Below are positions 34,901 to 46,363 of a stretch of DNA of 64,000 nucleotides, one piece after another (within the stretch, counting starts at the first letter, position 1; every line of letters starts with the position of its first letter). Position numbers and translations under genes: made by a program. Under the pieces are notes generated by a model that was given only the letters and a program-made list of their open reading frames with translations, ran no database searches and was not told the DNA's origin. The stretch lies in NCBI GenBank assembly GCA_025201375.1, contig JAIWZP010000041.1, positions 62,001-126,000 of the forward strand. The letters are read 5' to 3'. This DNA is from Gongronella butleri. Lineage: Eukaryota; Mucoromycota; Mucoromycetes; Mucorales; Cunninghamellaceae.

Positions 34901-35238
34901 TCCTCTTTTTTTTTTCAAACGTCTTGGCATGTTCACACGAGATCCTTAATCACCGCGGGGCAGCTGCACCTCTCAAATGCGCGAATTTCGCGCTTTTTGA
35001 CAAATTGAAGTGTCCGCACTGATATGAAGGGCGCAAAAGGAGGAAAAAAAAGACGGGCGCGGTCAGTTGGTCAGTGCGACGGGCTTTGAATGATAAAAGA
35101 GCTTCCCTCCTTCACAGACGATTGATTTTTTTCTTTTTTTTTTCTTTTTTTTTCTTTTTTTTCTTTTCTTCTCCATTTCCCCCCATTTTTTCTTTTTCAC
35201 CGCGTTTTTTCTTTTTCACCGCGTTTTTTTCCGCATCC

Positions 35239-37087
35239 ATGTCTCTACAACACTCAACAAGTCGTAAGTCTCGAGCAGGGCGACCTTGCCATCATGTTGA
35301 ACGCGCTGGCGGCGCAGTAAAAGCAATTATTCACGCGTTTTCCTCTTTTTCTTTTCATTCAATCTAGTTTATGGCCGTCACGCTGGTGAATCCAGCACCA
35401 GTGGCCCGCAAGAGGTGAAGAAAAAACGCAAGGCGTCCGTTTCCAGCTCGGATAGTGACTTGTCGATGACGACGCAGCTCAAGGCCAAGAAGAAGCGCAA
35501 GAGCGACGCTGCCAAACTGTTCGTCATGGGCTCCAACGACATGGGCCAGCTTGGTCTTGGCGCCGACGTGGGCGAGACCAACAAACCAAAGGTGCTTAAG
35601 GGTCTTCTTGACAAAGACATTGTCGACATTGCCTGTGGTGGTATCCACGCCCTGGCTTTGGCCTCGGATGGCACGGTAAGAAAAAAAAAAAAAAAAAAGA
35701 AGGAAATAGAGCATCTCATCCCTTTGGCTTTTCTTATTCTTTTTTTCGACAGGTGTTCAGCTGGGGCTGCAACGACGAAGGTGCACTTGGCCGCGCCACA
35801 CCCAATGAGGAAGATTACACGCCAGGTGTCGTTGAAGGTCTGGAAGGCGTGCAAGTGACCAAGATCGCCGCCGGCGATTCAGTCTCGCTGGCCCTAGGTG
35901 ACAAGGGCCAAGTGTTCTTTTGGGGCGCCTTCCGCGTAAGTTGTCTCTTTTTGCCAATGGATGTCATTGAGGCTCATTTTGGCCCCTTTTTTTATTAGGA
36001 CCAGGGCGGTGTCATCGAGCTTGATACGGACAAGACGAATCAATTGTCTCCCATTCTGGTCAAGGGCCTAGAGAAACTCAAGATTGAGGCGATTGCTTGT
36101 GGTAACAATCATTGTTTGGCCATGGCGAGCAATGGTGGCGTGTACGCGTGGGGTGCAAGCAACGATTTCCAGCTTGGTCGCTCTGTGGGCGAGCGCCGCA
36201 AGGCCATGCAGCTCGTGCCCAGCATGGTGTTTCCCAAAATGCACGCCGAGCTTATTTCGGCCGGCGGCTGTCACTCTTTTGCCCTGACGAAGAAAAACAA
36301 GCTGCTTGCGTGGGGTTTGAACGGCTCTCAACAGTGTGGCCTGATGCCAAACATGTCCAGCAAGCCAATGGGCAATTACGTGTCGCGCCCCAAGGAAATC
36401 AAGACCCTGCCTAACGGCGACATCGTGTCCGTGCAAGGCGGCAACCACCATTCGCTTGTGTTGATGAACAGTGGCTACGTGTATTCGTTTGGCCGCGCCG
36501 GCCCCCCATTGGGCCTCCCCAAGGAACAAATCGAGGAGCTGCAGGCGATCAAGGACTCCCAAGACACGCATGAATCTCAAGAGACGCAAGCAACGCATGA
36601 ATTCCAAGACACACAAGAGTTGGCCTCTCAACAGACGGCCATGAGGGAGGGCGGTGACGTCATGCCCAAGGAGAAGGACGTTGAGACCGACAAGCCCAAT
36701 GTTGCGTCTTCCAGCCAAGCGTCGCCTAGCAAGGACATGGAGGGTGTGGAGATGGCCATTGACGAAGGCAAGAAGCCCGCCACAGACAAGCCCAAGCCGA
36801 AGCACAAGAAAAAGACCGCCGCCAGCAAACTCACGGACATTGGCGTGCCGGTGCGCATTCCCGATCTGGAAAACGTCGTGTCTATTGCGTGCGGCGGCGA
36901 ACACTCGCTCGCGGTGCTGAATGACGGCACATGCTACGCGTGGGGCCACAGCGACATGTCCCAGCTTGGTCAAGGCGACGACAAGGATCGCCAAACCTCC
37001 GTCCTCATCACAAGCAACGAACTCAAGGATCTCAAGGTCATCCGCGCCGATGCTGGCGCTGCATTCACCATGTTGCTCGCCGAGTAG
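35239..37087 (+). CDS. RCC1-family beta-propeller, paralog C, with linker insertion
   Basis: Four exons: 35239-35263, 35368-35675, 35753-35935 and 35999-37087; 534 residues. Exon structure equals paralogs A and B. The repeats include MGSNDMGQLGLGADV, FSWGCNDEGALGR, YAWGASNDFQLGR, LAWGLNGSQQCG and YAWGHSDMSQLGQG. Between the fifth and sixth blade lies an insertion of about 100 residues. It is rich in Gln/Thr/Glu/Lys, with SQDTHESQETQ repeats and a basic stretch KPKPKHKKK. The N-terminus has a KKKRKAS nuclear-signal-like stretch. Its promoter is diverged from, but related to, that of paralog B, so it arose by an older duplication. It is probably nuclear; whether it acts on Ran is not decidable. 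Confidence 0.88.
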
Positions 37088-37696
37088 CAGCATCGATTCA
37101 ATTTTTTAGTCATTTTTTAGTCATTCGTTAGTCGCCCCCTTTTTTTTACGTAAAAAAAAAAAAAAAGAAAAAAGAAAAAAGAAAAAAGAAAAAAGAAAAA
37201 AGAAAAAAGAAAAAGAAAAAGAAAAAAGAAAAAAAAACATGCAGTACAATAAAGAAGAAGATGCGCTTTTCACACCATCAAAGAAAAAGAGTGTTAAAAA
37301 GAACGTGTTTTGGTATGTCCTGCCTGGTGGCCAATTGTGTCTGTGCATCGAGAATGACGCGTCTTTTGCCGTGTAAATGACGTGTTAGCGCGTCGAGACG
37401 GAGCCCAGTGCCTCATTTGGGATGCAAAGTTGCAGGAATTTGGCTGGTCACACAGAATGCATGTGCCAATTGACCAATTGGCATTGAAGAGGATGGCCAA
37501 AAATGGCGTTTGGACCAGATGGCGCCGCCATCCCCTGAAATCACGCGTCAAATTCGTCACAAACGATGTGGGTTTTACTTTTTTTTAATGTGAACAGAAA
37601 CAAACAAGGTCGATAGATGGGATGTGGAAGAGGCGGTGTAAAAAAAAAAGGGGGGGGGAATATAAGCGAAAGCAATAATAAAAAAGGAGCCACATC
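37088..37696. other. Convergent intergenic region with A/G microsatellite
   Basis: Contains an imperfect (AAAAAAG)n tract at about 37150-37236. No coding signal. Confidence 0.6.
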
Positions 37697-37982
37697 CTAT
37701 CGTCGGCGTGCATTCATCGATGCTGAAGGAGGTGGCATGGCATTGGCGACAGCAGAGGCATTGGAATACCGACGCTGATCCCTGGCCTGTTGCTTGAGCT
37801 CGTTGTACAGCGCATCTTTTTGTAATCGCGCCTTGGTCAGTCTGTCGCGCGCGCCTTGCAGCTTGGTCAAATACTCGTTGCTGTAATTGATGTTTTCCTG
37901 CACACACAAAAAAAAAAAAAAGAAACGTGAGCCAATGCCTTGTCTCAGCCATGGATGGGGTCCATTTTTTGCTGAAATTCCG

Positions 37983-38048
<66 letters not shown>

Positions 38049-38972
38049 AAGAGCAATTCCTTGACGTGGCGCAACAGCTCGGCAGGATGGTCCTCTTTTT
38101 TGTCGTCGGCGTCTTCTTGCGCATTGTCGGTGCCATTGGTTGTTGTGGTGGCCATCTCGGTGTCCTCGTCATTGGCAGCAAGATTCAAATCGAGATATTG
38201 CGGGTCATCCTCGTGGAGAATGGACGACAGGCGGCACAAGATCTTGTTGAAATTTTTCTCCCCCTCGATGAATTCCATCGCCGTGCCGGCGAGCGCGTCG
38301 ATTTGCTTGGATTTGAGAATCCTGCGCAGGGCGGGCCGCTGAATAATGTCCGTGGGTGTCTCAATTGGGCTGAGAATCTCTGCAAATGACCAAAAAAAAA
38401 AAAAAAAGAAACGGGAGGAGGTGTGTGAGCGACGCGGTACGATTTGCCAACATTGCCGTTGACGCGTGTGCCGCAGAGCATGGGATGGAAAACGCACGCC
38501 ATTCGGTCTTACCTTCAATGTTAATCGTCGTGTACGGATCCTCGTCGTCGCTGGCGTCGTCCTCCATGGCGCGTCGTTTCCTTTTGACGACCGTGTGCTT
38601 CTTGCCGGCCTTGATCAGCTAAAAGAGAAGCGTGTGAGTCGCCAAAAACACGGAAAAACACGAAAAACAGCGCGTACCTCTGCTTCTTCTGTTATTGACT
38701 TGGCCGCACGCAGCTTGTTTCCGCTGAATTGCTCGTCAGACGTGGCCCATCGCTTCAGTAAAAAAGGAAAAAAAGGGTCAAGGATAGTATTCAAAAGCGG
38801 GAAAATGAGTCTTTTTGCGTTTTCTTTGTCTTTTTTGATAAAAAAAAAGGATATGTTTGTAGCCACGGTTGTGAGGGACAAGACCAACCTCCTGCTCACT
38901 GTCGCTTTCATTGTCGTTGATCCACGGATGGGGGGCGCCTTGGACGGCAGGGGTGCGCTTTGCTTCGGTCAT
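37697..38972 (-). CDS. RXT2: RXT2-like subunit of the Rpd3L histone deacetylase complex
   Basis: Five exons: 38972-38889, 38752-38678, 38618-38513, 38379-38048 and 37897-37697; 265 residues. The diagnostic block reads EILSPIETPTDI, RPALRRILKSKQI, then AMEFIEGEKNFNKI and LSSILHEDDP, the conserved core of fungal Rxt2. An acidic linker and a C-terminal helix (ENINYSNEYLTKLQ...) follow. Rxt2 belongs to the large Rpd3-Sin3 deacetylase, which represses transcription. The first junction uses a weak donor (GTTGGT), so exons 1 and 2 are less certain than the rest. Intron 4 contains a 61-nt homopolymer (see separate entry). It is divergent from the RNF121-like gene with about 210 bp between starts. Confidence 0.88.
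37985..38045. repeat. Homopolymer T61 (A61 on the coding strand) inside an intron
   Basis: 61 consecutive T on the plus strand. In the RXT2-like gene this is an A-run that begins directly after the 5' splice site of intron 4 (GTAAAA...). True length may vary because such runs are hard to sequence. Confidence 0.85.
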
Positions 38973-39180
38973 GGCCAGGGCAAGGGCGGGTTGGAAAAGA
39001 GTTGTTGTGAAGAAGGGAACAAAATGGGATTTCCCCAAGACGACGGACTTTTTTTTTTGGATTTCAAACGCAGCAATATGTGCCCTTTTTTTGTGGAAAA
39101 ATGCCAGACAAAGCAATTCCTTCCTCCTCTTTCTTTTTTTCCTCCCTCAACCTTCTTTCCCCTTCTTTTGCCTCCATCTT

Positions 39181-40727
39181 ATGGAAAATAATATCCACCA
39201 CGATGCGTCCTTCAACGCAGCTTGGCATGAAGGCACGCTCGACACGGAGCAGCTCGCTATGCTTACACCAGAGCAAATGGAAAGGTATGTTTTCTCGTCT
39301 TTTCTCCCTTTTTTTTGTTGATCTAATCTTACGCACGTCCTTGGCATCCGAAATAGATACGAAATCCACCAGGAATACTTGAAAGAGCACAAGGGTAAGA
39401 TGCAAAAAGAGCCCATTGGCTTTTTGACAAAGCACATTTGTGTCTAATCGAAGGATTTTTCGCTTTTTTTCTTTTTCTTTTTTTTACGCAGGGCACGATT
39501 CACAGCACGAATTGATGGCGTTCATCTTGCTCTTTGCCTTGTTTTCTTCGCAATTTCTCATCTTGTACTGGAAGAAAAAGCACTACAAGTCGTATCAGAT
39601 CGTCAGCTTGACCGGCTTGTACCTGTTCCCAGCATTGTTCGCCTTGTACGATGGCTGGCCACGCTTTTTGACCATCTGGGTCTTGTTCTCGCTCGTCAAT
39701 GGTTATGGTAATGGCGTAAAAATGAAGAGCAAGCGTGGGACAATGGCTCATTTTTTGCTTTGTTCGTGTTTTTTAGTGATCCACAAGGCGTCACGGAAGC
39801 CATTGGAGGCAATGACACCACGCATGGTGTACAAGTGGTACACGGTCTTGTACAATGCGTCATTCCTCGTGGGCTTGGTTGGGTATTTGATGATGATCTT
39901 TGTCTTTTTCGGCTTTGCGGCATTGTTTGGCGGCGGTCCTGGCTTGATGCAGGCCGGCATTCTGTTCTTGAGCTATGGTCTTTACTTTGGGTAAGCGCTT
40001 CATCATGGGGGCGGGGCCAAATGAGGTCCATTTTCGGTCGTGCACCTTGGCTCATCTTTTTTTTCCCTTTTTTTTTTTTAGTGTGCTCGGTCGCGATTTC
40101 GTAGAGATTTGCTCGGACCGCATGGCATCGACGATCGGCTACTATTCAAAGGATGGGTTGCCGCAGAAACATCTCAATGGCGAGATCTGTGCCGTGTGCG
40201 GGCAGGCGACGTCTGCGGCGGCGGTGCCTCTTGGTGGCCAGGAGCCCATGTTTACCGACGACCCCGTGCACCAATTGGCCTGCAAGCACGTCTTCCACGA
40301 AAAGTGCATCCGCGGCTGGTGCCTTGTGGGCAAAAAGGACATTTGCCCGTATTGGTAAGCAAGAGCAAGCGAAATAAAAAAAAGGGGGGAAAGAGGCAAA
40401 AGGGGCGCAAAACACCGCCGCCGCCACGCGTTCGAATCTCAATGGCTCATTTTTCATCATCTTTTTAGCAAGGAAAAAGTCGATCTCAAGCAATTCAAGA
40501 AGAATCCGTAAGGAGAAGACTTGCCAGTTTGCGCCATGACACGGCTAATTTCTCCTTTTTTTTCTCTCTCTCTCTCTCTCTTTCTGTTTCAGATGGGACA
40601 CGCAGCAGCAATTGTACCTCAACTTGTTAGATGGTGTACGCTATCTTGTTGTGTGGCAGCCGGTAATGAAACAAAAAAGGCGAAAAAAGGAGCGAAACAC
40701 ACTACAAGGACCCACGTTTTTTCCTCA

Positions 40728-40758
<31 letters not shown>

Positions 40759-40818
40759 ACGCTCCAGATCATCTTTGGTGCCGTCCAGCTCTCCTATTAC
40801 TTGTTTGGTCTCGACTAA
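39181..40818 (+). CDS. RNF121/RNF175-like membrane RING E3 ubiquitin ligase
   Basis: Eight exons: 39181-39284, 39357-39394, 39492-39707, 39777-39990, 40082-40354, 40469-40507, 40593-40662 and 40768-40818; 334 residues. About five hydrophobic segments (for example FLILYW, FLVGLVGYLMMIFVFFGFAALF) precede the invariant MASTIGYYSKDGLP. Then comes a RING-type finger: CAVCG, CKHVFHEKCIRGWC and CPYCKEKVDL. The order and spacing follow animal RNF121, an ER/Golgi E3 ligase involved in membrane-protein quality control. A last short exon (FGAVQLSYYLFGLD) also matches the family C-terminus. The 38-, 39- and 51-nt exons show how finely split the gene is. Confidence 0.93.
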
Positions 40819-40972
40819 AAATACAAAAAAAGAACAAGATTTGCCCCTTTTTTCCCCCCATTGTGTGTACTAATATCCTAGATGGCCCGCGGCCTCGTTT
40901 TTTTCCATTTGTCATCTTTTCTTTTGCGCTATGATAATAAAAATTGACAAGAGCTTTGTTTTTTTTAATGGT

Positions 40973-43074
40973 TCAAAAGGACAGAAAGAGGTGCCGGTAT
41001 GGATCTGAGAGGCCCGCGGACCCGTATTGCTCGTTTGTTTCTGGATAGCGATCAAAATGGGACGCGTCGCCGTCGCCGCGCAAATGGGGAATATAGGGTG
41101 CGCGGATCTGCTTGGCCAGGAGCAGCTCAAAGTCCACGCCGTGGAACCAGGGGTGTTCCTTGATATCGTCGCTGCCGCGCTTCAAATTGCCATAGCGCTT
41201 GGACAAATCCGCCGTCAGCAGCTTGCTCACCAGCGATACCGCCGCCTCGTCGAAATGCGATGGATACCGGATCTTGCCCTCGAGAATCTTTTCAAACAAC
41301 TTTAGCTGATCCTCATCATAAAATGGCGTTTGCCTAAGAAAAAAAAAGACAAACCAATGAGCCATTGGTTCCCGCTCCAAAAAAAAAAGCGCGTTGAGCG
41401 CGTCCAATTGCCCCCTTTTTTTTCGTTTACCCTGCAAGCATTTCATAGATCAGCACGCCCAAGCTCCACCAGTCGACGGCCTGCCTCAAGAATTGAGCAA
41501 AAAAAAAAAAAAAAAAAGGGTCAATTCATACCATTCCATTGCAAAAATGGGCCATACCTTGCTGTAACCTTTGGAATTGATGACTTCTGGTGAGAGATAA
41601 TCGGGTGTGCTAGGGAAAAAAAGACGCGTCAGAGCCACCGTGGTATGAAGAAATGGACGTGATCTTACCCGCAGAGCGTCCATGTCACGTCGGGCACGTG
41701 CTTTGCAAAGCCAAAATCGATGATTTTGATGTTTCCTTGCAAATCAAGCAGCAGATTCTCAGGCTTGAGGTCTCTATAGATGATGTCTTTGGAATGCAGG
41801 TATTCTAATGCAAGCAGCACTTGGCCCGCATAGAATTTGGCTGTGTTGCTTGGGAAGCGCTGGAAAAACAAAAAAATTCATGCAAAACATGAGCAAATTG
41901 GCCCCCCTTTTTATTTTGCTGCTATTTTCATTTTACCTGCATGCGACGCAGCACCGAAAATAACTCGCCGCCGGCGACGTAGTCCATCACCATGTACAGA
42001 TTAATATCGTCTTGAAACGTGCCCCACCTGGCCAAAATACAAAAAAAAAGGTGAGTTTTTTGCTTGTCGTTTTTTTTTTCACTTTTTTTTTTTTTACATG
42101 TTGACGAGAAAGGGGTGGGCGACGGCCTCGAGGATGCATTTTTCGTCATTTGTGTGCTCGATCTGGCGCAGGCGCACGACCTCTGACTTTTTCAAGACCT
42201 TCATTGCATAATGGCGGCCATTGACACGTGACTGGATGAGATGCACGCGGCCAAAGGAGCCCGTGCCAAGTGTGCGCATGACGTGAAAGTCGGCCAATTT
42301 CAGCTTGGGCCGCGATTGACGATGTTGCAGGATTGCTTGGTCATTGTAGGTCAATTGTGGTCGAGGCGGGCGTGGCGGCGGCGCCTGAACATGTGGCAAC
42401 ATGGCCTGCGCTTGCTGCTGATGCTGCTGCAGCTGCTGCTGTGGCTGTGGCTGTGGTTGCGGCTGTGATTGCTGATGCTGATGCTGGGGATACGTGTACA
42501 CGGCTTGTTGGTAAGGTTGCTGGTGCTGGTCGGTGTGTGGTCGCGCCTGCTGGTGCAACATGGGTGGAAGCGCCGTTCCCGCTGGTGCTCCTGCGCTAGG
42601 TTTCACTGGGGAATGGGGGCAAGCGTGAGATTCCCGCGTCCAATTTGGTTCAAATCGTTCAAATTTCCACTCAATGCCTCATAGTCCCTTACCAGCGTCC
42701 TGCGAAAAGGTCCCTATGGATGCGAACGACGGCGTGTCTAAATGGTCAAGCACAAATCACGAAAAGTAAAAGGGAGAAAAAGAAAAAAAAAAAAGGGAAA
42801 AAAGAGATCAATCGCTCGCTTTTAGATGAAAAATTGGCGCCTTACCCATAGAATGTGTCGTGCGTTGCACTTTGTTGTCGCGGTTTTCTTCCCAAGGGAC
42901 GAGCCGCTTGTTGCCGTGCACGTCTGTTTGCTGTGCAAAAGGCAGTGCACTGGCGTTTGTGGGCGTGGACGCCGACGTCGCGAGTGTCGGGAGCACAAGC
43001 GACTCGTCTGGGCAGCTGTCCAGCAACGCAGAAATAGACGGCACCGTCGCCGGCTTGTTGCTAGTGTCGTGCAT
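40973..43074 (-). CDS. cAMP-dependent protein kinase catalytic subunit
   Basis: Eight exons: 43074-42846, 42737-42693, 42605-42098, 42027-41937, 41859-41669, 41609-41558, 41480-41431 and 41333-40973; 508 residues. An N-terminal extension of about 195 residues is Gln/Pro/His-rich ([11 protein letters not shown]). The kinase core shows the Gly-loop LGTGSFGRV, Lys in AMKVLKK, catalytic [14 protein letters not shown], and the activation loop [12 protein letters not shown], whose Thr is the PDK1-type phosphorylation site. The C-tail has HFDRYPE and ends LFLSF, the hydrophobic motif of fungal Tpk kinases. It phosphorylates R-R-x-S/T substrates when released by cAMP from the regulatory subunit. The kinase family is certain; the Q-rich leader may give regulation specific to this lineage. 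Confidence 0.95.
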
Positions 43075-46000
43075 ACGTGTCAAGTGAAAAGAAAACAAGA
43101 AAAAAAATACGCGAATGAGGAGACAAGGGCAAAGAAAAAGAGAAACAAAAAGAGAGGAAAAGAAAAAAAAAAAAAAAAAGGGCAAGTCTGCCCAAAAATA
43201 GGGGGACCACCGACACCGCCAGACATTTTGGCTTCTTTTCGATGGTCTGGCCAGGCCATTACCATGACAACCGGGCCCTGAGCAACCCCCTCACTCTTTC
43301 TTCTCCCCGTTGGCCCTTGGTATCTGGCTCATTTGTTGACACAAATGGTAAAAAGAAGGTGGTACACACAACACCCGAAGTAGCGCGACAATGGGGAAAA
43401 AATTAAAAATAAAAAAAAAGAGACAATCCTTGCACGCAACCCAATCTTGGGCACATGGCGGAATGGGGTCGCTTTGACCAGAAAAAAAAAATTTGGAATG
43501 GCTGATTAATAGCTAGCCCCGGACCGGCTGCTCAGCGCACAACGCTGCTATTGTGGCCCGCACGGCGGTGATCGCCAGCATCAAGACGCGCTCGGTGCAC
43601 AATCAGATGCGCGAGATCAGCATGTCACGTGCGATTGGCGGGAACCATCTAGGTTTCAGAATCACGCGAAAATTGGGTTTGGCAATTAGGCTGGCATTGA
43701 TCCCCCTCGGCAACGCTTTCAGAGCATTGATGAGGATGTGCACGCATCGTTGATCACTGCCTTTTCGCTTGCATTCGCAAAAGATCCATGGAATGAGGCA
43801 TTGCTAAAGAAAAATGTCAAAAAGTTCGCATGAGCGTCAAACCCTGACAATGAGTAACTTTTTGGAGCCCCGCCAATTTGTTATCAGCATCCGTGAATGT
43901 GATCATTGGTAACAATCAAACAAAGTTTGTAGCCTATCGGCCCAGAGTAATAGAAAAAGAAAGTGGCTTTCTTTTTTTTCGTGAACCAGACATCCAATCA
44001 ATCAGATAGCGGTCTCATCCGACCGTGCAAAAAGGCTGAGTTTAATGATATAAAGTGGAGCAGCATCCACCGCGTATTGCTCGCGTAACTCGCGAATTAG
44101 ACAAGTTTATAAATTTTTGGCTATTTCTCTATCAATTCATCTTTAGCCTTGTCGAAATTGTTAGTATTCGACGAGAAACAATTTCATTTCCTTTCAGCAC
44201 GGTCAAGCGCTCACTTTTGCAAAGTTTGTTGCATGAAAAATAGCGTCAAACGCATACTATCGCGTTTTTTTTTTTAGCGGGCACCGATCACCTCCCGTTT
44301 TATTTGGACCGCGGTGCACCGGTCGCTTACCATGGATGACAATGACAACCTCTCGACCTCAAAACTTTAAGTGGGCCATTCATTGGCTCAGGAGCAATGG
44401 ACGCTGACCTTGCAAAAATGAATTTTGGATCAAATCTTCCACAATGGCAGACGTGGATACTTCAAACTTTGTATCATGCTTTCTTTGCCCATGAAGGGCC
44501 ACCTGGGCCAATTTTCATCGAGATCTGATCATTCAAAAGCGAAAAATTACTGCATTGAACTATTTTTGAATTTTAATGCATTGACTGGTACTTACTGGCG
44601 CAAGCTTGCGTCAAAACTGTTGTATCTGTCTTGAGCTTCAGCAATCCAGGCACCTTTTTGCAAAAAGAAGAGCGATCGATTGGGTGGTCATCGACATTTT
44701 GTGCTTCAAGCCATTTTTATCGTTTTGGGCTGCTTTTCCATGAACTTGAAATCTTCATTGGATGTAAACTCTTTGACCAGAGAATTTTGAACGCTCCTCT
44801 TCCAATTGAGCCCACCCTTAGGTCACTGTGATCACTGGATGACGCGCCATCACGTATTTCAAAAGTCGCGGATTTTCCTGGGCGTACAGTCGAGGAGTTC
44901 AAGTGGTGAAATTTTGGTCCGCGGATCGCCAAGTCCTTCAAGTATAGGTTGAACACGCTCTGTTCACCGGCGAAAACGCAATAAAAACCAGGGGCCCATT
45001 GACTGGTTTTCGCGTACAAAGCGAAAATCAGCAATTTTTCACTCCAAGGGAAACTCAACGAGCGTTCGCCGCAGCGCCTTAAAAGTCATTTCATCAGAAA
45101 GAGCGTGTCTTGCTGCGTACGTGGACATTCATGATCAATGAAAAAAGTGATTTTTTGCCATCTTCGATATGGTTTGAAAATCATAGGTAATTTTCGACGC
45201 GTGAAAAGTCGCGTCAGACGTTGAGTTACACACGCCCATTCCTAGTCAAATCCATGCATCTGGCGTCTCTCTTGCTAGTGGACGCGTCAGCGGTAATCTA
45301 GGAGCGCATTTTTCCCGTGCTATTCGCGCTTGAAATTTAATCTAAAGTCGCGAATTGCTCGTCAACCAGCTGATCGACTCGTCTCTTTTTTGGCATTTTC
45401 CGTGGTTTCTCCCTGCAGTGACTCTTGTGTGCAAGTTTGGTGGAAATCTGAAGACCTGTTTTATCAATTTCTGTTTTGAGCGCTCGCCATGACGAAATTT
45501 TGATTTGTGGGTTTCATGCCCCCAATGAATTCACCTGCTGCAAATTGCGTCTCCTACGGGATTTCCACGTTGTCTTTTCACGTTTGGATGCATTTCTGGG
45601 CTTTGCGGCGCCTTGTTGACAATGCAGCAAATAGAAAAGTGAGCAAAAAGATCATTTCTTGGCTTTTTCTGGCGCTAGTTGACCTGATGGTCCCAAACGT
45701 GAAACAGCTAATGTTCGAGTCAGAATACAGGCACTCTCAAAGTTTGACGACAATCGGTTCTTGTGCACTGCAACAAGAGCGAAAATGCACCTAGGATCGC
45801 GGGTAAGCGTGTCATTTTCGTCATATTCTTGTGCTGATTGTGCGCTTCCGCTACAGTGAGTAATCATGAGGCGCACGAGGGCGTGATTTTTGGTTGTAGA
45901 AAACTTGACTCATGAAGAAGATCCGATGAAGAAAGAGAGCGCTTTGAGTCGCGTTTGACTTTTTTTTTTATTTTTACTCGGCGCGATGCTTGAAAATCTG

Positions 46001-46363
46001 CCACCCGTGCTTACATTCCCAGCACGAGCAGCCAATTGATCTTAAAAGCATAATGCAAGTCATTCCTCGGCATCGGATCGTGCCGATGCGCCGGTCTCGG
46101 TAACAGACGCGTATGACATGGCGCACAAAAATGCTTTCGGGGACGAGCGGGGAGCGGGCGAGGGAAGGGGTCCAAAAGGGGTCCCCTCCAGCGGACCTTG
46201 ACAGCGACAGATTTTGCATTTGCGGGTGGCCGATTTGCGCTTTTATTTGTTGCCCCCTTTCTTTCTCTTTCTTTTCCGTCTTTGGACAGCCCCCTCTCTA
46301 TAGAAAAAGCCGTAGCAACCTGTATTTTTTCCCCCACGCTCCTTTTTCACTAGTTGTTGCAAT
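43075..46363. other. Gene-free region holding repeat relic R4
   Basis: 3.3 kb without a recognised gene. The upstream region of PKA is purine-rich. A diverged relic occupies about 44.76-45.50 kb, with weaker repeat-like sequence on both sides. Confidence 0.55.
44717..45500 (-). repeat. Dispersed relic family, copy R4 (longest open frame across the conserved core)
   Basis: The minus strand at 44717-45058 is open for 113 codons. It contains AKTSQWAPGFY, then SSTVRPGKSATFE, then ASSSDHSDLRVGS. Further upstream on the same strand are DHECPRTQQ (about 45115-45140), VTQRLTRLFTRRK (about 45190-45230) and RQMHGFD (about 45255-45275), with a few stops between. Nucleotide similarity to R2 and R3 is on the same strand, and to R1 and R5 on the opposite strand. 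Confidence 0.75.

Noticed and set aside
36068..37093. 341-codon ORF antisense to RCC1 paralog C
   Set aside because: Shadow of the strongly biased codon use of the RCC1 exon; similar antisense ORFs occur opposite paralogs A and B.
40425..40445. GTTCGAATC string resembling a tRNA T-loop
   Set aside because: It lies inside an RNF121-like intron; no acceptor stem, D-loop or anticodon arm surrounds it. No tRNA gene was found in the window.
43080..43265. Hydrophobic Phe-rich ORF upstream of PKA
   Set aside because: Reading through purine/pyrimidine tracts of the PKA upstream region, not a membrane protein.
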